NCBI GenBank assembly: GCA_037444825.1 | Contig: JBBILR010000006.1 | Location: forward strand, 1-64,000 | Length of the DNA stretch: 64,000 bases | Reading direction: 5' to 3' | DNA from: JBFLVU01 sp037444825 | GTDB taxonomy: Bacteria > Acidobacteriota > UBA4820 > DSQY01 | In this document: positions 17,450-25,878 of the stretch, piece after piece | How the letters are laid out: each line of letters opens with the position of its first letter | Position numbering within the stretch: position 1 is the first letter of the stretch | Position numbers and translations under genes: made by a program | Notes under the pieces: model-generated | Seen by the model: only the letters and a program-made list of their open reading frames with translations | Databases searched by the model: none | What the model was told of the DNA's origin: nothing

Positions 17450-18085
17450 TCAGGCCCGGCCCGAACCTCCGCCGGCGGAGGGGAATTCGGCGGCGAGCGC
17501 GTTCCGGGCCGCCTGGAGGCCGTGGTCCAGGAGCCTTCCCGCCCACCGGTAGAAGGCGTGGGGATCGGCGGCCTCCAGGCGAGGCAGGAAGGAGCCCGCG
17601 AAGGGGACCAGGTGCTCCTCCGCCATGCGGGAGGCGAGGGCGACCCAGGCGCCCCGGGCCGCGCTCCCCTCCGGCGCCGAGGCCGCCTGCTCCAGAAGGT
17701 AGGACAAGAACTCCAGTTCCAGGCCCAGGTGGTCCGGAGGGACCTGGAGGTCCTCCCGGGGGTGGACGTCGGCGGCGTCGTAAAGGAGGCGAAGCTCCTT
17801 CAGGCACTCCGGATCCATGAGCCGCCCGGAGCGGTACACCGACTCGTAGGGGTGGACCGTCTCGCCCCGGTCGGAATGGAGAAAGAGGCGGACGAAGGCC
17901 ACGGCCACCTCCCGCGGCTCCGCCAGGGCTTCCCTCAGGCCCGCCGCGCCCTTCCCGACCACCGGATCGCCGGTCTCCTCGGCGAGACGCTGCAGCCGCC
18001 CCACGGGGTCGGCCTCCGGGTCCAGGAAGACCTCCGAGAGGAGGTTCAGCAGGACCGCCGAGGTCTTCAGATCCAGCCGGTCCAT
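17450..18085 (-). CDS. TorD/DmsD-type molybdoenzyme chaperone
   Basis: An all-helical cytoplasmic protein of 211 residues with the family's signature (HPYESVYRSGRLMD, then PPDHLGLELEFLSYLLEQA). Such chaperones bind the Tat signal peptide of the catalytic subunit and help insert the molybdopterin cofactor. It is the last gene of the reductase operon, 10 bases after the NrfD subunit, so its client is very probably the catalytic subunit encoded at 19612-21819. Confidence 0.88.
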   Translation of the reverse strand: MDRLDLKTSAVLLNLLSEVFLDPEADPVGRLQRLAEETGDPVVGKGAAGLREALAEPREVAVAFVRLFLHSDRGETVHPYESVYRSGRLMDPECLKELRLLYDAADVHPREDLQVPPDHLGLELEFLSYLLEQAASAPEGSAARGAWVALASRMAEEHLVPFAGSFLPRLEAADPHAFYRWAGRLLDHGLQAARNALAAEFPSAGGGSGRA

Positions 18086-18095
18086 GGCCCTCTCC

Positions 18096-19055
18096 CTACG
18101 GGAACGCGCTCTTCTGGCCCGCGAAGACGAAGATGTACCGTAGCACGTACCCCCCCAGCAGGATCAGGAGGGCCGCCGCCGCCGCCAGCGGTTTGTTGTG
18201 GTGAAGCTGGGCCCGCTCCAGGAGGTAGGGCTTCATTTCCCAGAGTTCCAGCGCGAGCGGGACGAGGAGGCCCACCCCCAGGAAGAGGACCCAGAAGGCG
18301 AAGGTGTACGGTCCTCCCAGGATCAGCTCCAGCGCCTGCTGCACCGCCAGGACCGAAAGCTCCCCGTGGATGAGGTAGGGAAGGACGATGAAGAACTCCA
18401 GGGTGATGAAGCAGAGGTCCAGCGTGTAGAGGAAGCGGACCTGATTGGGGTCCAGGGCCTTCCGGTTGAGGGAGAGCAGGAGGATCAGCACCGCCGTGCC
18501 GGTGGAGAGGGCGGAGAAGAGGAACATCTGGGCCACCAGGTTGGTGTTCCAGAAGGGCCGGGCCTGGACGGCGCCCAACAGGACGCCGGTGTAGATCCCC
18601 ACGCCGACGCTGAAGGGAAAGCCGGCCATGGCCAGGAGGCGCCGCCTCGAAGAGAGGTCCACGTTCAGCCGATGGAGAAAGCGGAGCCTCCGGGGGAGTC
18701 TGGCGAAGAGCGCCCCGCGGGCCGTTTCGGGAAGCCAGGCCCAGAAGTAGAGAAAGGCCACGCCGTTGAAGACGAGGAGCAGCCAGGAGCCGATGGACAT
18801 GGGGCTGTGCCACTGGAAGTGGAAGAAGAGCTTGTAGAAGCGGTACCAGTTCCCCAGGTCGAAGATCAGCAGGAAGGAGCCCAGGGCCACCGGCCAGGGC
18901 GCCACCATGGCCCCGTACCGCGCGATGCGCTCGTAGGTCTGGGGGTCGTTCGCGTAGAGGTACGACGCCAGGCCGGAGACGAAAAAGACCCCCGCCGAGA
19001 GGCCGCCCAGGAAGAGGTAGTTGACGATCAGGAACCCCCATTCGATCTCGTGCAT
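18096..19055 (-). CDS. NrfD/PsrC-like quinone-reactive membrane subunit
   Basis: A polytopic inner-membrane protein of 319 residues with eight or nine hydrophobic helices. It starts with EIEWGFLIVNYLFLGGLSAGV, the classic NrfD/PsrC N-terminus. It would exchange electrons between the (mena)quinone pool and the FeS subunit encoded just upstream (9 bases away). There are no haem-binding motifs, consistent with the PsrC-like rather than the cytochrome b type. The ribosome site GGGGGAAGAG precedes the ATG. Confidence 0.92.
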   Translation of the reverse strand: MHEIEWGFLIVNYLFLGGLSAGVFFVSGLASYLYANDPQTYERIARYGAMVAPWPVALGSFLLIFDLGNWYRFYKLFFHFQWHSPMSIGSWLLLVFNGVAFLYFWAWLPETARGALFARLPRRLRFLHRLNVDLSSRRRLLAMAGFPFSVGVGIYTGVLLGAVQARPFWNTNLVAQMFLFSALSTGTAVLILLLSLNRKALDPNQVRFLYTLDLCFITLEFFIVLPYLIHGELSVLAVQQALELILGGPYTFAFWVLFLGVGLLVPLALELWEMKPYLLERAQLHHNKPLAAAAALLILLGGYVLRYIFVFAGQKSAFP

Positions 19056-19064
19056 CTCTTCCCC

Positions 19065-19619
19065 CTACAGCAGGTAGTAGAGCTGGGGCCCGTTGCCCGT
19101 CTGGGGTTTTTTCACGACGTAGCGTCGGGTGGAGAGGAGACGGTGGAGTTCCCCCTCCTCGTCGTCCAGGTCGCCGAAGACCCGCACCTTGGAGGGGCAG
19201 GTCTCCACGCAGGCCGGGAGCCGGCCCCGGTCCACGCGGTGGACGCACAGGGTGCACTTGTCCACCACCCCCAGGTCCTCCCGGAAGTTCCGGGCGTCGT
19301 AGGGGCAGGCGATCATGCAGTACCGGCACCCGATGCACTCCGAGGCCTTCACCAGGACGATCCCGTCTTCCCGCTGCCACGAGGCCCCCGTGGGGCAGAC
19401 CCGCACGCAGGAGGGGTTTTCGCAGTGGTGGCACTGCTCGGGGTCGAACTGGGCCATGAGGTTGGGCCACTTTCCTCGCTTCTCCTCGCCGATCCAGTTC
19501 CGGAACTTCCCGACGGGGACGCCGTTCTCGGCCTTGCAGGCCACGACGCAGGCCTTGCAGTTGATGCACTTCCGGGAGTCCAGAACCAGGGCGTACCGCC
19601 GTTTGCGCGTCTCAGCCAT
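19065..19619 (-). CDS. Four-cluster ferredoxin-like electron-transfer subunit (PsrB/DmsB type)
   Basis: A 184-residue protein with sixteen cysteines in four [4Fe-4S] motifs: CINCKACVVACK, CHHCENPSCVRVCP, CIGCRYCMIACP and CTLCVHRV with ACVETCPS. This is the standard wire between a molybdopterin catalytic subunit and an NrfD membrane subunit. It has no signal peptide of its own, as expected for a partner co-exported with the Tat-carrying catalytic subunit. It overlaps the catalytic gene by 8 bases. Confidence 0.95.
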   Translation of the reverse strand: MAETRKRRYALVLDSRKCINCKACVVACKAENGVPVGKFRNWIGEEKRGKWPNLMAQFDPEQCHHCENPSCVRVCPTGASWQREDGIVLVKASECIGCRYCMIACPYDARNFREDLGVVDKCTLCVHRVDRGRLPACVETCPSKVRVFGDLDDEEGELHRLLSTRRYVVKKPQTGNGPQLYYLL

Positions 19620-21819
19620 GGTTGTCCCCTTGAACCTTGCGGACCTTCACGAAGGTCTCGTGGAAGGCCGCGTTGCCCGAAACCTGGTCCCAGGCCGTCT
19701 CCAGCACCTCGGCGTCGCAGGCGCCGTTCCGGTAGGCCAGCCTCTGCCACCGGCTCTTTTTCCCGAAGCCGTGGAGCATGAAGACGCAGTCCGGGCGGAT
19801 CTCGTCGGTGACCCGCGCCTGGATCCGGACCGTCCCCGCCCGGCTGGAGACCTCCAGGAGGTCCCCGGTGCGGATCCCCAAGCGGGAGGCCGGCTCGGGG
19901 TGGATCCACAGGTCGTTCGTGGGGGCGAACTCGTGGAGATAGGGGTTGTTGGTGTTGTTGGCGTGGGTGTAGAAGCCCTTCCGGCCCAGGATCATCCGGA
20001 ACTCCCCGGGTCCCGGCTCCTCCGGTGGCGTGTAGACCGGGAGGGGGTCGTACCCCGCCTCCAACAGCCGCTCGGAGTAGAGCTCCACCTTGCCCGACTT
20101 GGTGACGAAGCGGTGGTCCGGCTTCCGGGTGGAGCCGTAGTGGGGGGCCTTCGGGTCGGCCAGGACCCCGTTTTCCTTGAGGAACTGCAGGGCGTTCTCG
20201 TGGGGAAGGTCCTTGGCCTGGGCCTCCACCCAATCCTCCAGGGTGTAGTCGAAGTAGTCCCCGAGGCCCAGGCGCTGGGCGAGCCCCTTCACGATCTCCA
20301 GGTTGGGCTTGGTGTCGTGGAGGGGGGGAATGGCCGGCTGGCGAAGGACCACCGTGGGCCAGATCCCCGGAAGGAGTTCCACGGGGTCCAGACGCTCCAG
20401 GTAGGTGGACTCGGGGAAGACCACGTCGGCGAACCAGGCGGTGTCGCTCATCTGGATGTCGATGACCCCCACGAAGTCCATCTGGCGGAGCATGGCGAGG
20501 GTCTTGGCCTGCTCGGGAAGGGCGTTCAGGGGATCCTGCTTGTAGATCATCCACCCCTTCACGGGGTAGGGTTTCCCCGAAAGGACGTTCTCCCGCATCT
20601 GGAGGTAGACCCCGTCGCCCTTGGCGGCCAGGGGGAAGCGCTTCTCGATTTCGTCCGCCCGGGGGGCGGTGGGGTCGTCCCACGGAAGGAAGAGGTACTC
20701 CCCCAGGGGGATCTTGGCGTTGGGGACCACCCCCCCTTCCCGGTCCCAGCTCCCCACGACGGCGTTGAGAATGGCCTGGGCCCTTCGCATCTGGAAGTCG
20801 TTGCGGGTCCAGGAGGAGCGTCGGCCGGCGTAGTAGACGGCGCGGGGGGCGGCGTCGGAGAACTCCCGCGCGATCCGCACGATGTCCCGCGCCGGAATCC
20901 CCGTCTCCTTCTCCGCCCAGTCCGGGGTGTACTTCCGGACGTGCTCCATGAGCTGGTCGAAGCCCACGGTCTTTTCCTCGACGAACTCCTTGTCGTACCG
21001 CCCCTCGGAGAGGATCACGTGGAGGAGGGCGAGGATGAAGGCCATGTCCGTCCCCGGCCGGATGGGGTACCAGGCGTCGGCCTTGGCGGCGGTGACGGTG
21101 AAGCGGGGGTCCAGGTAGACGAGCTTGGCCTTGCGTTCCATCACCGAGCCGATGAGGTCCATGGTGTCGGGGGTGATGATGGATTCGAAGCGGTTGGCCC
21201 CCGACAGGATCACGTAGTCGGCGTTCAACAGGTCGAAGGAGGGGACGGTGCCGAAGGTCACCGAGTAGGCCAGGTTCACCGACGCCAGACAGAGGGTGGG
21301 GTGCCGCACCAGGTTGGGGGAGCCGAAGGCCAGGCCGAGGTTCTTGAAGAAGACCTCCTGGAACCCCTCGGTGGAGGACCAGAGGGTGCCCTCCGGGCCG
21401 TATTTCTCCTTGATGGCCGCGAGCTTCTTCGCGGCGAAGTCGAAGGCCTCGTCCCAGGAGACGGCCCGCCAGCGGCCCTCGCCCCGCTCCCCCTCCCGGA
21501 TGAGGGGCTGTTTCAGCCGGTCGGGGTCGTACACCTGCTTGACGGCGGCGTTCCCCCGGGCGCAGAGCATGCCCCGGGACTTGGGGTTCTTGGGGTTGGG
21601 GTTCAGCTTGCGAAGGGTCCCGTCCTCCACCACGGCCAGGACGGAACACTTGTTGGGACAGACCTCGCAGGTGGTGGGGACCTCCCGCACCACCGGAGTC
21701 GCGGCCTTTCCCTTCCGGAAGTGCCGCAGACAGGCCGTCTGCCCCAGCAAGGCCGTGGCGGCGGCGCCGGCCGCCGTGACCTGGACGAAGGTCCTCCGGT
21801 CCATCACGTCATGACCCAT
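19612..21819 (-). CDS. Molybdopterin oxidoreductase catalytic subunit (PsrA/PhsA-like)
   Basis: A 735-residue CISM-family catalytic subunit. The N-terminus has a twin-arginine signal (DRRTFVQVTAAGAAATALL). Cysteines 51, 54, 58 and 86 match the [4Fe-4S] motif (CEVCPNKC ... GMLCARGN), and Cys177 (HPTLCLASVNLAYS) is the probable molybdenum ligand. The C-terminal dinucleotide-binding domain is present (NDLWIHPEPASRLGIRTGD). Substrates of this clade include polysulfide, thiosulfate and tetrathionate; arsenate or others cannot be excluded from sequence alone. The start at 21819 has an AAGGAG site. Its transcript is separated from the porin by a strong hairpin. Confidence 0.9.
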   Translation of the reverse strand: MGHDVMDRRTFVQVTAAGAAATALLGQTACLRHFRKGKAATPVVREVPTTCEVCPNKCSVLAVVEDGTLRKLNPNPKNPKSRGMLCARGNAAVKQVYDPDRLKQPLIREGERGEGRWRAVSWDEAFDFAAKKLAAIKEKYGPEGTLWSSTEGFQEVFFKNLGLAFGSPNLVRHPTLCLASVNLAYSVTFGTVPSFDLLNADYVILSGANRFESIITPDTMDLIGSVMERKAKLVYLDPRFTVTAAKADAWYPIRPGTDMAFILALLHVILSEGRYDKEFVEEKTVGFDQLMEHVRKYTPDWAEKETGIPARDIVRIAREFSDAAPRAVYYAGRRSSWTRNDFQMRRAQAILNAVVGSWDREGGVVPNAKIPLGEYLFLPWDDPTAPRADEIEKRFPLAAKGDGVYLQMRENVLSGKPYPVKGWMIYKQDPLNALPEQAKTLAMLRQMDFVGVIDIQMSDTAWFADVVFPESTYLERLDPVELLPGIWPTVVLRQPAIPPLHDTKPNLEIVKGLAQRLGLGDYFDYTLEDWVEAQAKDLPHENALQFLKENGVLADPKAPHYGSTRKPDHRFVTKSGKVELYSERLLEAGYDPLPVYTPPEEPGPGEFRMILGRKGFYTHANNTNNPYLHEFAPTNDLWIHPEPASRLGIRTGDLLEVSSRAGTVRIQARVTDEIRPDCVFMLHGFGKKSRWQRLAYRNGACDAEVLETAWDQVSGNAAFHETFVKVRKVQGDNHG

Positions 21820-21851
21820 GGTCCGCTCCTTCGGGGGCTCCTGGAGGAGGT

Positions 21852-21878
21852 GGGGCCGGGGGAGGCTCCCCCGGCCCC
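21852..21878 (-). other. Very stable intercistronic hairpin between the porin and reductase genes
   Basis: GGGGCCGGGGGAG (21852-21864) and CTCCCCCGGCCCC (21866-21878) are perfect inverted repeats; the folded form would have a 10-12-bp stem with a small loop. There is no U-tract after it on the minus strand, so it is more likely an mRNA-stabilising or partial-attenuation element than a full terminator. It would allow more porin than reductase to be made from one transcript (inference). Confidence 0.55.
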
Positions 21879-21886
21879 GGAGGTGA

Positions 21887-23455
21887 CTAGAATCGGGCTT
21901 CCAGCATGAAGTAGGCGTTCTTCACCTTCTTGGGGAAGGCGTAGAAGTTCACCGGGTTGTCGTCGAGGTTGAAGTAGGCGAGATCGCCGGGGGCGATGTG
22001 CCAGCCGCTGAAGGCCGTGGAGTAGTCGTAGGCGATGTAGCCGACCTTCATGCCGAAGTTCTTGGCGAACTCCCACCGGAGGTAGGTTTCCCAGACGTCG
22101 CCGCGGGCCGCCAGCTTGTCGCTGGGCTCCCCGGCGCTGGGGGTGTAGGTGAACCAGCGCTTGGAGCCGTGGTTGAACTCGAGACCCAGGGCGACGGTGT
22201 CCATGGGTTTGTACTGGATGCCGGCGTAGTAGGCCGAGGCGCTCTTGCTGTGGTCGGGGTCGCCGAGGAGGCCGCCGAAGCCGTACTGGGAGACCTTCCC
22301 GTTGGGGTGGCTCTTGATGTACCCGCCGGCCAGGAAGTAGGTGAAACGGTCGTTGATGGTGTGGCGCCAGGTGAGGCCCCACTGGTCCATGTTGCCCAGG
22401 TTGTTGGTGGCGGTGACGTACTGGGGCGTGGGGAAGGCGTAGGGGCCGGGGATGGGGAAGTTGATGAGCGTTCCGTACGGGATGTCGGTCATGCGCCCGA
22501 AGCGGTTGTAGCCGAGGAGCAGGCTGGCGCTGTTCATGGTGGAGCCGGCTTCGAAGAGGAGCGGCATGTCGAAGGTCCACCCGATGACGGTGCTGTCCTT
22601 CATGGCGTTGATCCGGCCCAGGCCGAAGGGGGTCATGGTGTAGTTCTCCTTCACCTGGCCGCCGCCGCCGAAGCCCGACTCGTAGCCCACGCCGGCGCAG
22701 ATGCCGAAGGTGGTTCCTTCGGGGAAGCCCAGCTTGTCGAGGTGGGCGTCCACGTGGAAGCCGTCCACCTCGGCGTTGACCATGATGGCCATGGGCGTGG
22801 CCTGGCGCTCGGTCCCCTCGCGGATCTCCAGGGGCGGGCCGTCGCTGGTGTTCATACGGCCGATGGCCAGGGTGAAGGGGGCGTTGGGGAAGTCGTACCG
22901 GAGGAGGGCCCGCTCCACGTGCAGGACGTCGTTGGAGGGGACGCGGACGGAGTTGAAGGAGTTGTGGACGGTGTTGGGCTGGCCGTTGAAGATGGGGACG
23001 TCGGCGCCGCCGTAGAGCTTGTACATGGAGAGGCGGCCCATGAACTTCAGGTTGTCGTTCACCTGGGCGTTCATCTTCAGGCGCATGCGGATGGACCACT
23101 GCATGGGGTTGGACCAGTTCTGGGCCGGGACCTGCATGGGTGGGGTCATGGGGCCCGTGAACTGCTGGTAGGGCCGTACGGACCAGGACTGGTTGTCGTA
23201 GCGGACCCGGATGTCGCCGCCCCAGTTGATGGCGTCGGCGGCGGTCTTGGCCTCCACCTTCGCCAGGCGGCCGTCCAGCTCCTCCACCTTGGCGGCGGGC
23301 GCCTCGGCGGCGGTGGCGGCCACCTTGGCCTCCAGCGCCTGGAGCTGGGCCTTCAGTTCGTTGATCTGGCGGAGCAGGTCCTCGTTGCTCTGGGCAAAAA
23401 GGCCGAGAGGCAGGAGAAGGACCGCCCCCAGGGCGAGGATCGTTCCCTTCTTCAT
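21887..23455 (-). CDS. Outer-membrane porin-like beta-barrel with N-terminal coiled coil (DUF3373-like)
   Basis: About 522 residues. A signal peptide (LGAVLLLPLGLFAQ) is followed by a short coiled coil (about residues 22-75: LRQINELKAQLQALEAKVA), which may bind peptidoglycan or trimerise. A beta-strand-rich barrel follows, with alternating aromatic strands, starting at NWGGDIRVRYD and ending in the terminal Phe required for outer-membrane insertion (YFMLEARF). It resembles DUF3373/OprP-like channels. Its place between the cytochrome and the reductase suggests it admits the reductase's substrate. No haem motifs are present, so it is not a multihaem conduit. Confidence 0.75.
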   Translation of the reverse strand: MKKGTILALGAVLLLPLGLFAQSNEDLLRQINELKAQLQALEAKVAATAAEAPAAKVEELDGRLAKVEAKTAADAINWGGDIRVRYDNQSWSVRPYQQFTGPMTPPMQVPAQNWSNPMQWSIRMRLKMNAQVNDNLKFMGRLSMYKLYGGADVPIFNGQPNTVHNSFNSVRVPSNDVLHVERALLRYDFPNAPFTLAIGRMNTSDGPPLEIREGTERQATPMAIMVNAEVDGFHVDAHLDKLGFPEGTTFGICAGVGYESGFGGGGQVKENYTMTPFGLGRINAMKDSTVIGWTFDMPLLFEAGSTMNSASLLLGYNRFGRMTDIPYGTLINFPIPGPYAFPTPQYVTATNNLGNMDQWGLTWRHTINDRFTYFLAGGYIKSHPNGKVSQYGFGGLLGDPDHSKSASAYYAGIQYKPMDTVALGLEFNHGSKRWFTYTPSAGEPSDKLAARGDVWETYLRWEFAKNFGMKVGYIAYDYSTAFSGWHIAPGDLAYFNLDDNPVNFYAFPKKVKNAYFMLEARF

Positions 23456-23517
23456 CCATTCCTCCTACGGATCATCCCCCGGCCCGTCGCCAGGGGCCAT
23501 GAATCGCACAAGAAGCC

Positions 23518-23850
23518 TCAACCGCCGCAGGTCTCGGGTTGCGGCGAGTCGGAGGCGTGGGCCACCAGGAAGGTCTGCACGTCCAGGAGCTGCTGCTCGT
23601 TCAGGAGGGCGGAGAGGGCCTCCTTGCCCTTGTTGTGCTTGCCGGCCTGGAAGTAGGCCTTCCACTGGGCCTGCGTCTTGGAGAGGGGGGTGAGGAGCCC
23701 GCCCGACTTCCCCTCCACGTGGCAGGGCTTGCAGGTCTTCTTGAAGTAGTACTTGCCCTTGGTCTCCGAACCCTGGGCCGCGGAGACGGCCAGCGAGGCC
23801 ATCAGGCCCAGAACCAGCCCCGCCGCCGCCACCTTGGAAAACGATTTCAT
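23518..23850 (-). CDS. Monohaem c-type cytochrome, periplasmic
   Basis: A 110-residue protein with a signal peptide cleaved near Ala25 and one haem-binding motif, CKPCH (residues 40-44). The mature part contains no methionine at all, so the usual Met axial ligand is impossible; a His (in GKHNKG or LVAHAS) is a plausible sixth ligand. It leads the reductase operon, 62 bases before the porin gene, and probably passes electrons in the periplasm to or from the molybdoenzyme. The ATG has an AGGAGG site. Confidence 0.85.
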   Translation of the reverse strand: MKSFSKVAAAGLVLGLMASLAVSAAQGSETKGKYYFKKTCKPCHVEGKSGGLLTPLSKTQAQWKAYFQAGKHNKGKEALSALLNEQQLLDVQTFLVAHASDSPQPETCGG

Positions 23851-24157
23851 GGAACACCTCCTTTCGAACGGAGGCCTTCCATGGAAAAAGCGTGCCAACG
23901 AGAAAAGCATGAAAAATCCACGCAAGAAAGAAATGTTCCATCTCTGCACCAAAGAAACAGGCGTTCCGTTGCCCTTGAAGGAGAAACACCTGTCTCTCCG
24001 TTCTCCGGCGGGAGGGATTCCGCCGGCGGCCAGCCCCCTTCCCCGGCCCTCTTCACCCCGCCCCTTCCGCCCAGCGGCCAGCCACCCTCGCCGGGCCCTC
24101 CGGCCCCTCCCCAAAGGGCTTCCCTTGCGCTATGCTGGGCTCTTCCGGGGGAGCGGC
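23851..24157. promoter_or_regulatory. Divergent intergenic region between the cytochrome and polyprenyl synthase genes
   Basis: About 307 bases between divergent genes, with no gene of its own. Positions 23880-23990 are clearly poorer in GC than the surroundings, as expected of a promoter region. Near the + strand gene there is a TATGCT (24131-24136), a possible -10 without a clear -35. A 7-bp inverted repeat CCGGCGG/CCGCCGG flanks 24012-24019. No convincing sigma-70 pair was found for the cytochrome operon. Confidence 0.4.
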
Positions 24158-25180
24158 ATGGGAACGCCGAGGCTCAGGGTCATTGCCAAGAATCCCGAAC
24201 TGGCGCGCATCGGGAGGCAGATCCAGGCCCTCGTGGGGGAGGACCTCCAGGAGGTGGAGGCCACCATCGCCGCCCACCTGCGCTCCCCCTACTCGCCGGT
24301 GGCGGAGATGGGGGCCTACCTGGCGGAGAGCCGGGGCAAACGCCTCCGCCCCATCCTGGTCCTCCTGGCCGCCCGCCTCATCGGCTACGAGGGCCGCCGG
24401 CACATCCTCTACGCGGCCATCCTGGAGTTCATCCACACCGCCACGCTGATCCACGACGACATCGTGGACCAGGCCCTCCTGCGGCGCGGACGGGCCTCCC
24501 TCACCTCCCGGTGGGGGCCGGAGATGGCGGTGCTCATGGGCGACCGGGTCTTCATCAACGCCATGCACCTCGCGGTCCAGCAGGGCTGGAGCGACCTTCT
24601 CCCCGTCATTTCCGACACGACGCTGAGTCTCATCGAAGGCGAGCTGATCCAGAGCCACCGCAAGTGGGACCTGACCCTCCGGCGGGAGGACAACCTGGAG
24701 ATCCTCAAGAAGAAGACCGCGCACCTTTTCGCCACCTGCTGCGTCACCCCCGCCTACCTCCACGGCTCCCCGCCCGACGTTCGGGAGGCGCTGAAGGCCT
24801 TCGGCATGAACCTGGGGATCGCCTTCCAACTGGTGGACGACTGCCTGGACTTCCTCTCCGACGACGCCACCCTGGGAAAGCCCGCCGGGAACGACCTGAA
24901 GGAGGGCAAGATCACCCTCCCCCTGCTCCTCCTGCTGGAGAAGGGCACGCCGGAGGACAAGGCCTTCCTGGAGGCCGTGGTGGCGACGCGGCGCTTCGAC
25001 CCGGAGACGCTCTCGGAGGTCTCCCGCCGCGTCCAGGAGGCGGGGATGCTGGACGAGGCCCTGAACACCGCCGTCTCCTACGCGGAGGCGGCCCGCGGTC
25101 ACCTGGATTCCTTCCCCCCGAGCCCTTACCGCGACGTCCTCCTGCGCATGCCGGACTACATCGTGAGGCGCTCCTTCTGA
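24158..25180 (+). CDS. Long-chain polyprenyl diphosphate synthase
   Basis: A 340-residue trans-prenyltransferase of the IspB/HepT type, which makes quinone side chains or similar from IPP and an allylic primer. The two aspartate-rich motifs are IHDDIVD and LVDDCLDF; GKRLRP near residue 60 binds IPP. The ATG at 24158 lies 5 bases after GGGGGAG; an upstream frame extension has no ribosome site and crosses the promoter region. Given the quinone-linked reductase next door, menaquinone side-chain synthesis is the likely role (inference). Confidence 0.93.
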   Translation: MGTPRLRVIAKNPELARIGRQIQALVGEDLQEVEATIAAHLRSPYSPVAEMGAYLAESRGKRLRPILVLLAARLIGYEGRRHILYAAILEFIHTATLIHDDIVDQALLRRGRASLTSRWGPEMAVLMGDRVFINAMHLAVQQGWSDLLPVISDTTLSLIEGELIQSHRKWDLTLRREDNLEILKKKTAHLFATCCVTPAYLHGSPPDVREALKAFGMNLGIAFQLVDDCLDFLSDDATLGKPAGNDLKEGKITLPLLLLLEKGTPEDKAFLEAVVATRRFDPETLSEVSRRVQEAGMLDEALNTAVSYAEAARGHLDSFPPSPYRDVLLRMPDYIVRRSF

Positions 25181-25878
25181 TGGGCCGCCCCTCCTGGGTC
25201 TTCTTCGACCTCTTCGACACGCTGGCCGCCGTGGAGGAGGAGGTCTACTACGCCGGAAAACGGGCCGCCGCCGAGGCGGCGGGCGTCCCCCACGAGGCCT
25301 TTCTCGCGGCGTGGAGAAACACCTCCCCCGAGGCCAGCGTGGGGCGGCTCCGAACCCCCTTCGACCGGGCCGTGGAGGCCCTGCGCGCGCTGGGGGTCAC
25401 CGACCGGGCGGCGGCGGCGGAGGTGGCCCGGCTGGACGTGGAGACGATCCAGCGGTGCGTCCGCCTCTACGACGGCGCCGAGGGGTGCCTTCGGCGCCTG
25501 AGGGAGCGGGGCTTCCGCCTGGGCCTCATCAGCAACGCCACGGCCACCACGGCCTTCGTGGTCTCCCCCCTTCGGCTGAGGGACCTGTTGGACCTTTTGG
25601 TCTTCTCCTACGAGGCGGGGGCGGTGAAACCCGACCCGGCCATCTTCCACCGCGCCCTTCGCAGGGCCCCCTGCCGACCCGAAGAGGCCCTCTTCGTGGG
25701 GGACGGCGCCAACCGCGAACTGGACGCCGCCCGCGACCTGGGTTTCGCCACCCTCCAGATGGACCACCCCGTGAAGGCCCTCTCTTTTCGGGACCCCGAC
25801 GGACTCTCCTCCCCCGACCACCCCCGGGTGGCCTCGTTCGACGAGCTTCTCCGCCTGCCTCTCCTTCAGGGAGACTGA
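25180..25878 (+). CDS. HAD-superfamily hydrolase
   Basis: About 232 residues with all four HAD motifs: FFDLFDTL (nucleophile Asp), LISNAT (Ser/Thr), the Lys of AVKPDPAIF and the acidic VGDGANRELDAA. The helical cap makes it a subclass I enzyme resembling haloacid dehalogenases and phosphoglycolate phosphatases; the substrate is unknown. The ATG overlaps the synthase stop by one base (TGATG), so the pair is coupled. The 3' end overlaps the convergent kinase gene by 13 bases. Confidence 0.87.
   Translation: MGRPSWVFFDLFDTLAAVEEEVYYAGKRAAAEAAGVPHEAFLAAWRNTSPEASVGRLRTPFDRAVEALRALGVTDRAAAAEVARLDVETIQRCVRLYDGAEGCLRRLRERGFRLGLISNATATTAFVVSPLRLRDLLDLLVFSYEAGAVKPDPAIFHRALRRAPCRPEEALFVGDGANRELDAARDLGFATLQMDHPVKALSFRDPDGLSSPDHPRVASFDELLRLPLLQGD

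Noticed and set aside
19612..21819. Selenocysteine-containing catalytic subunit, suggested by selA in the window
   Set aside because: The probable metal ligand position is Cys177, encoded by a normal codon, and no in-frame UGA occurs.
23880..23990. Possible sigma-54 promoter before the cytochrome gene (TGGAAC...TTGC and TGGCAC...)
   Set aside because: The GG-to-GC distance is wrong in both cases (14 bases instead of 10, or no GC at all).
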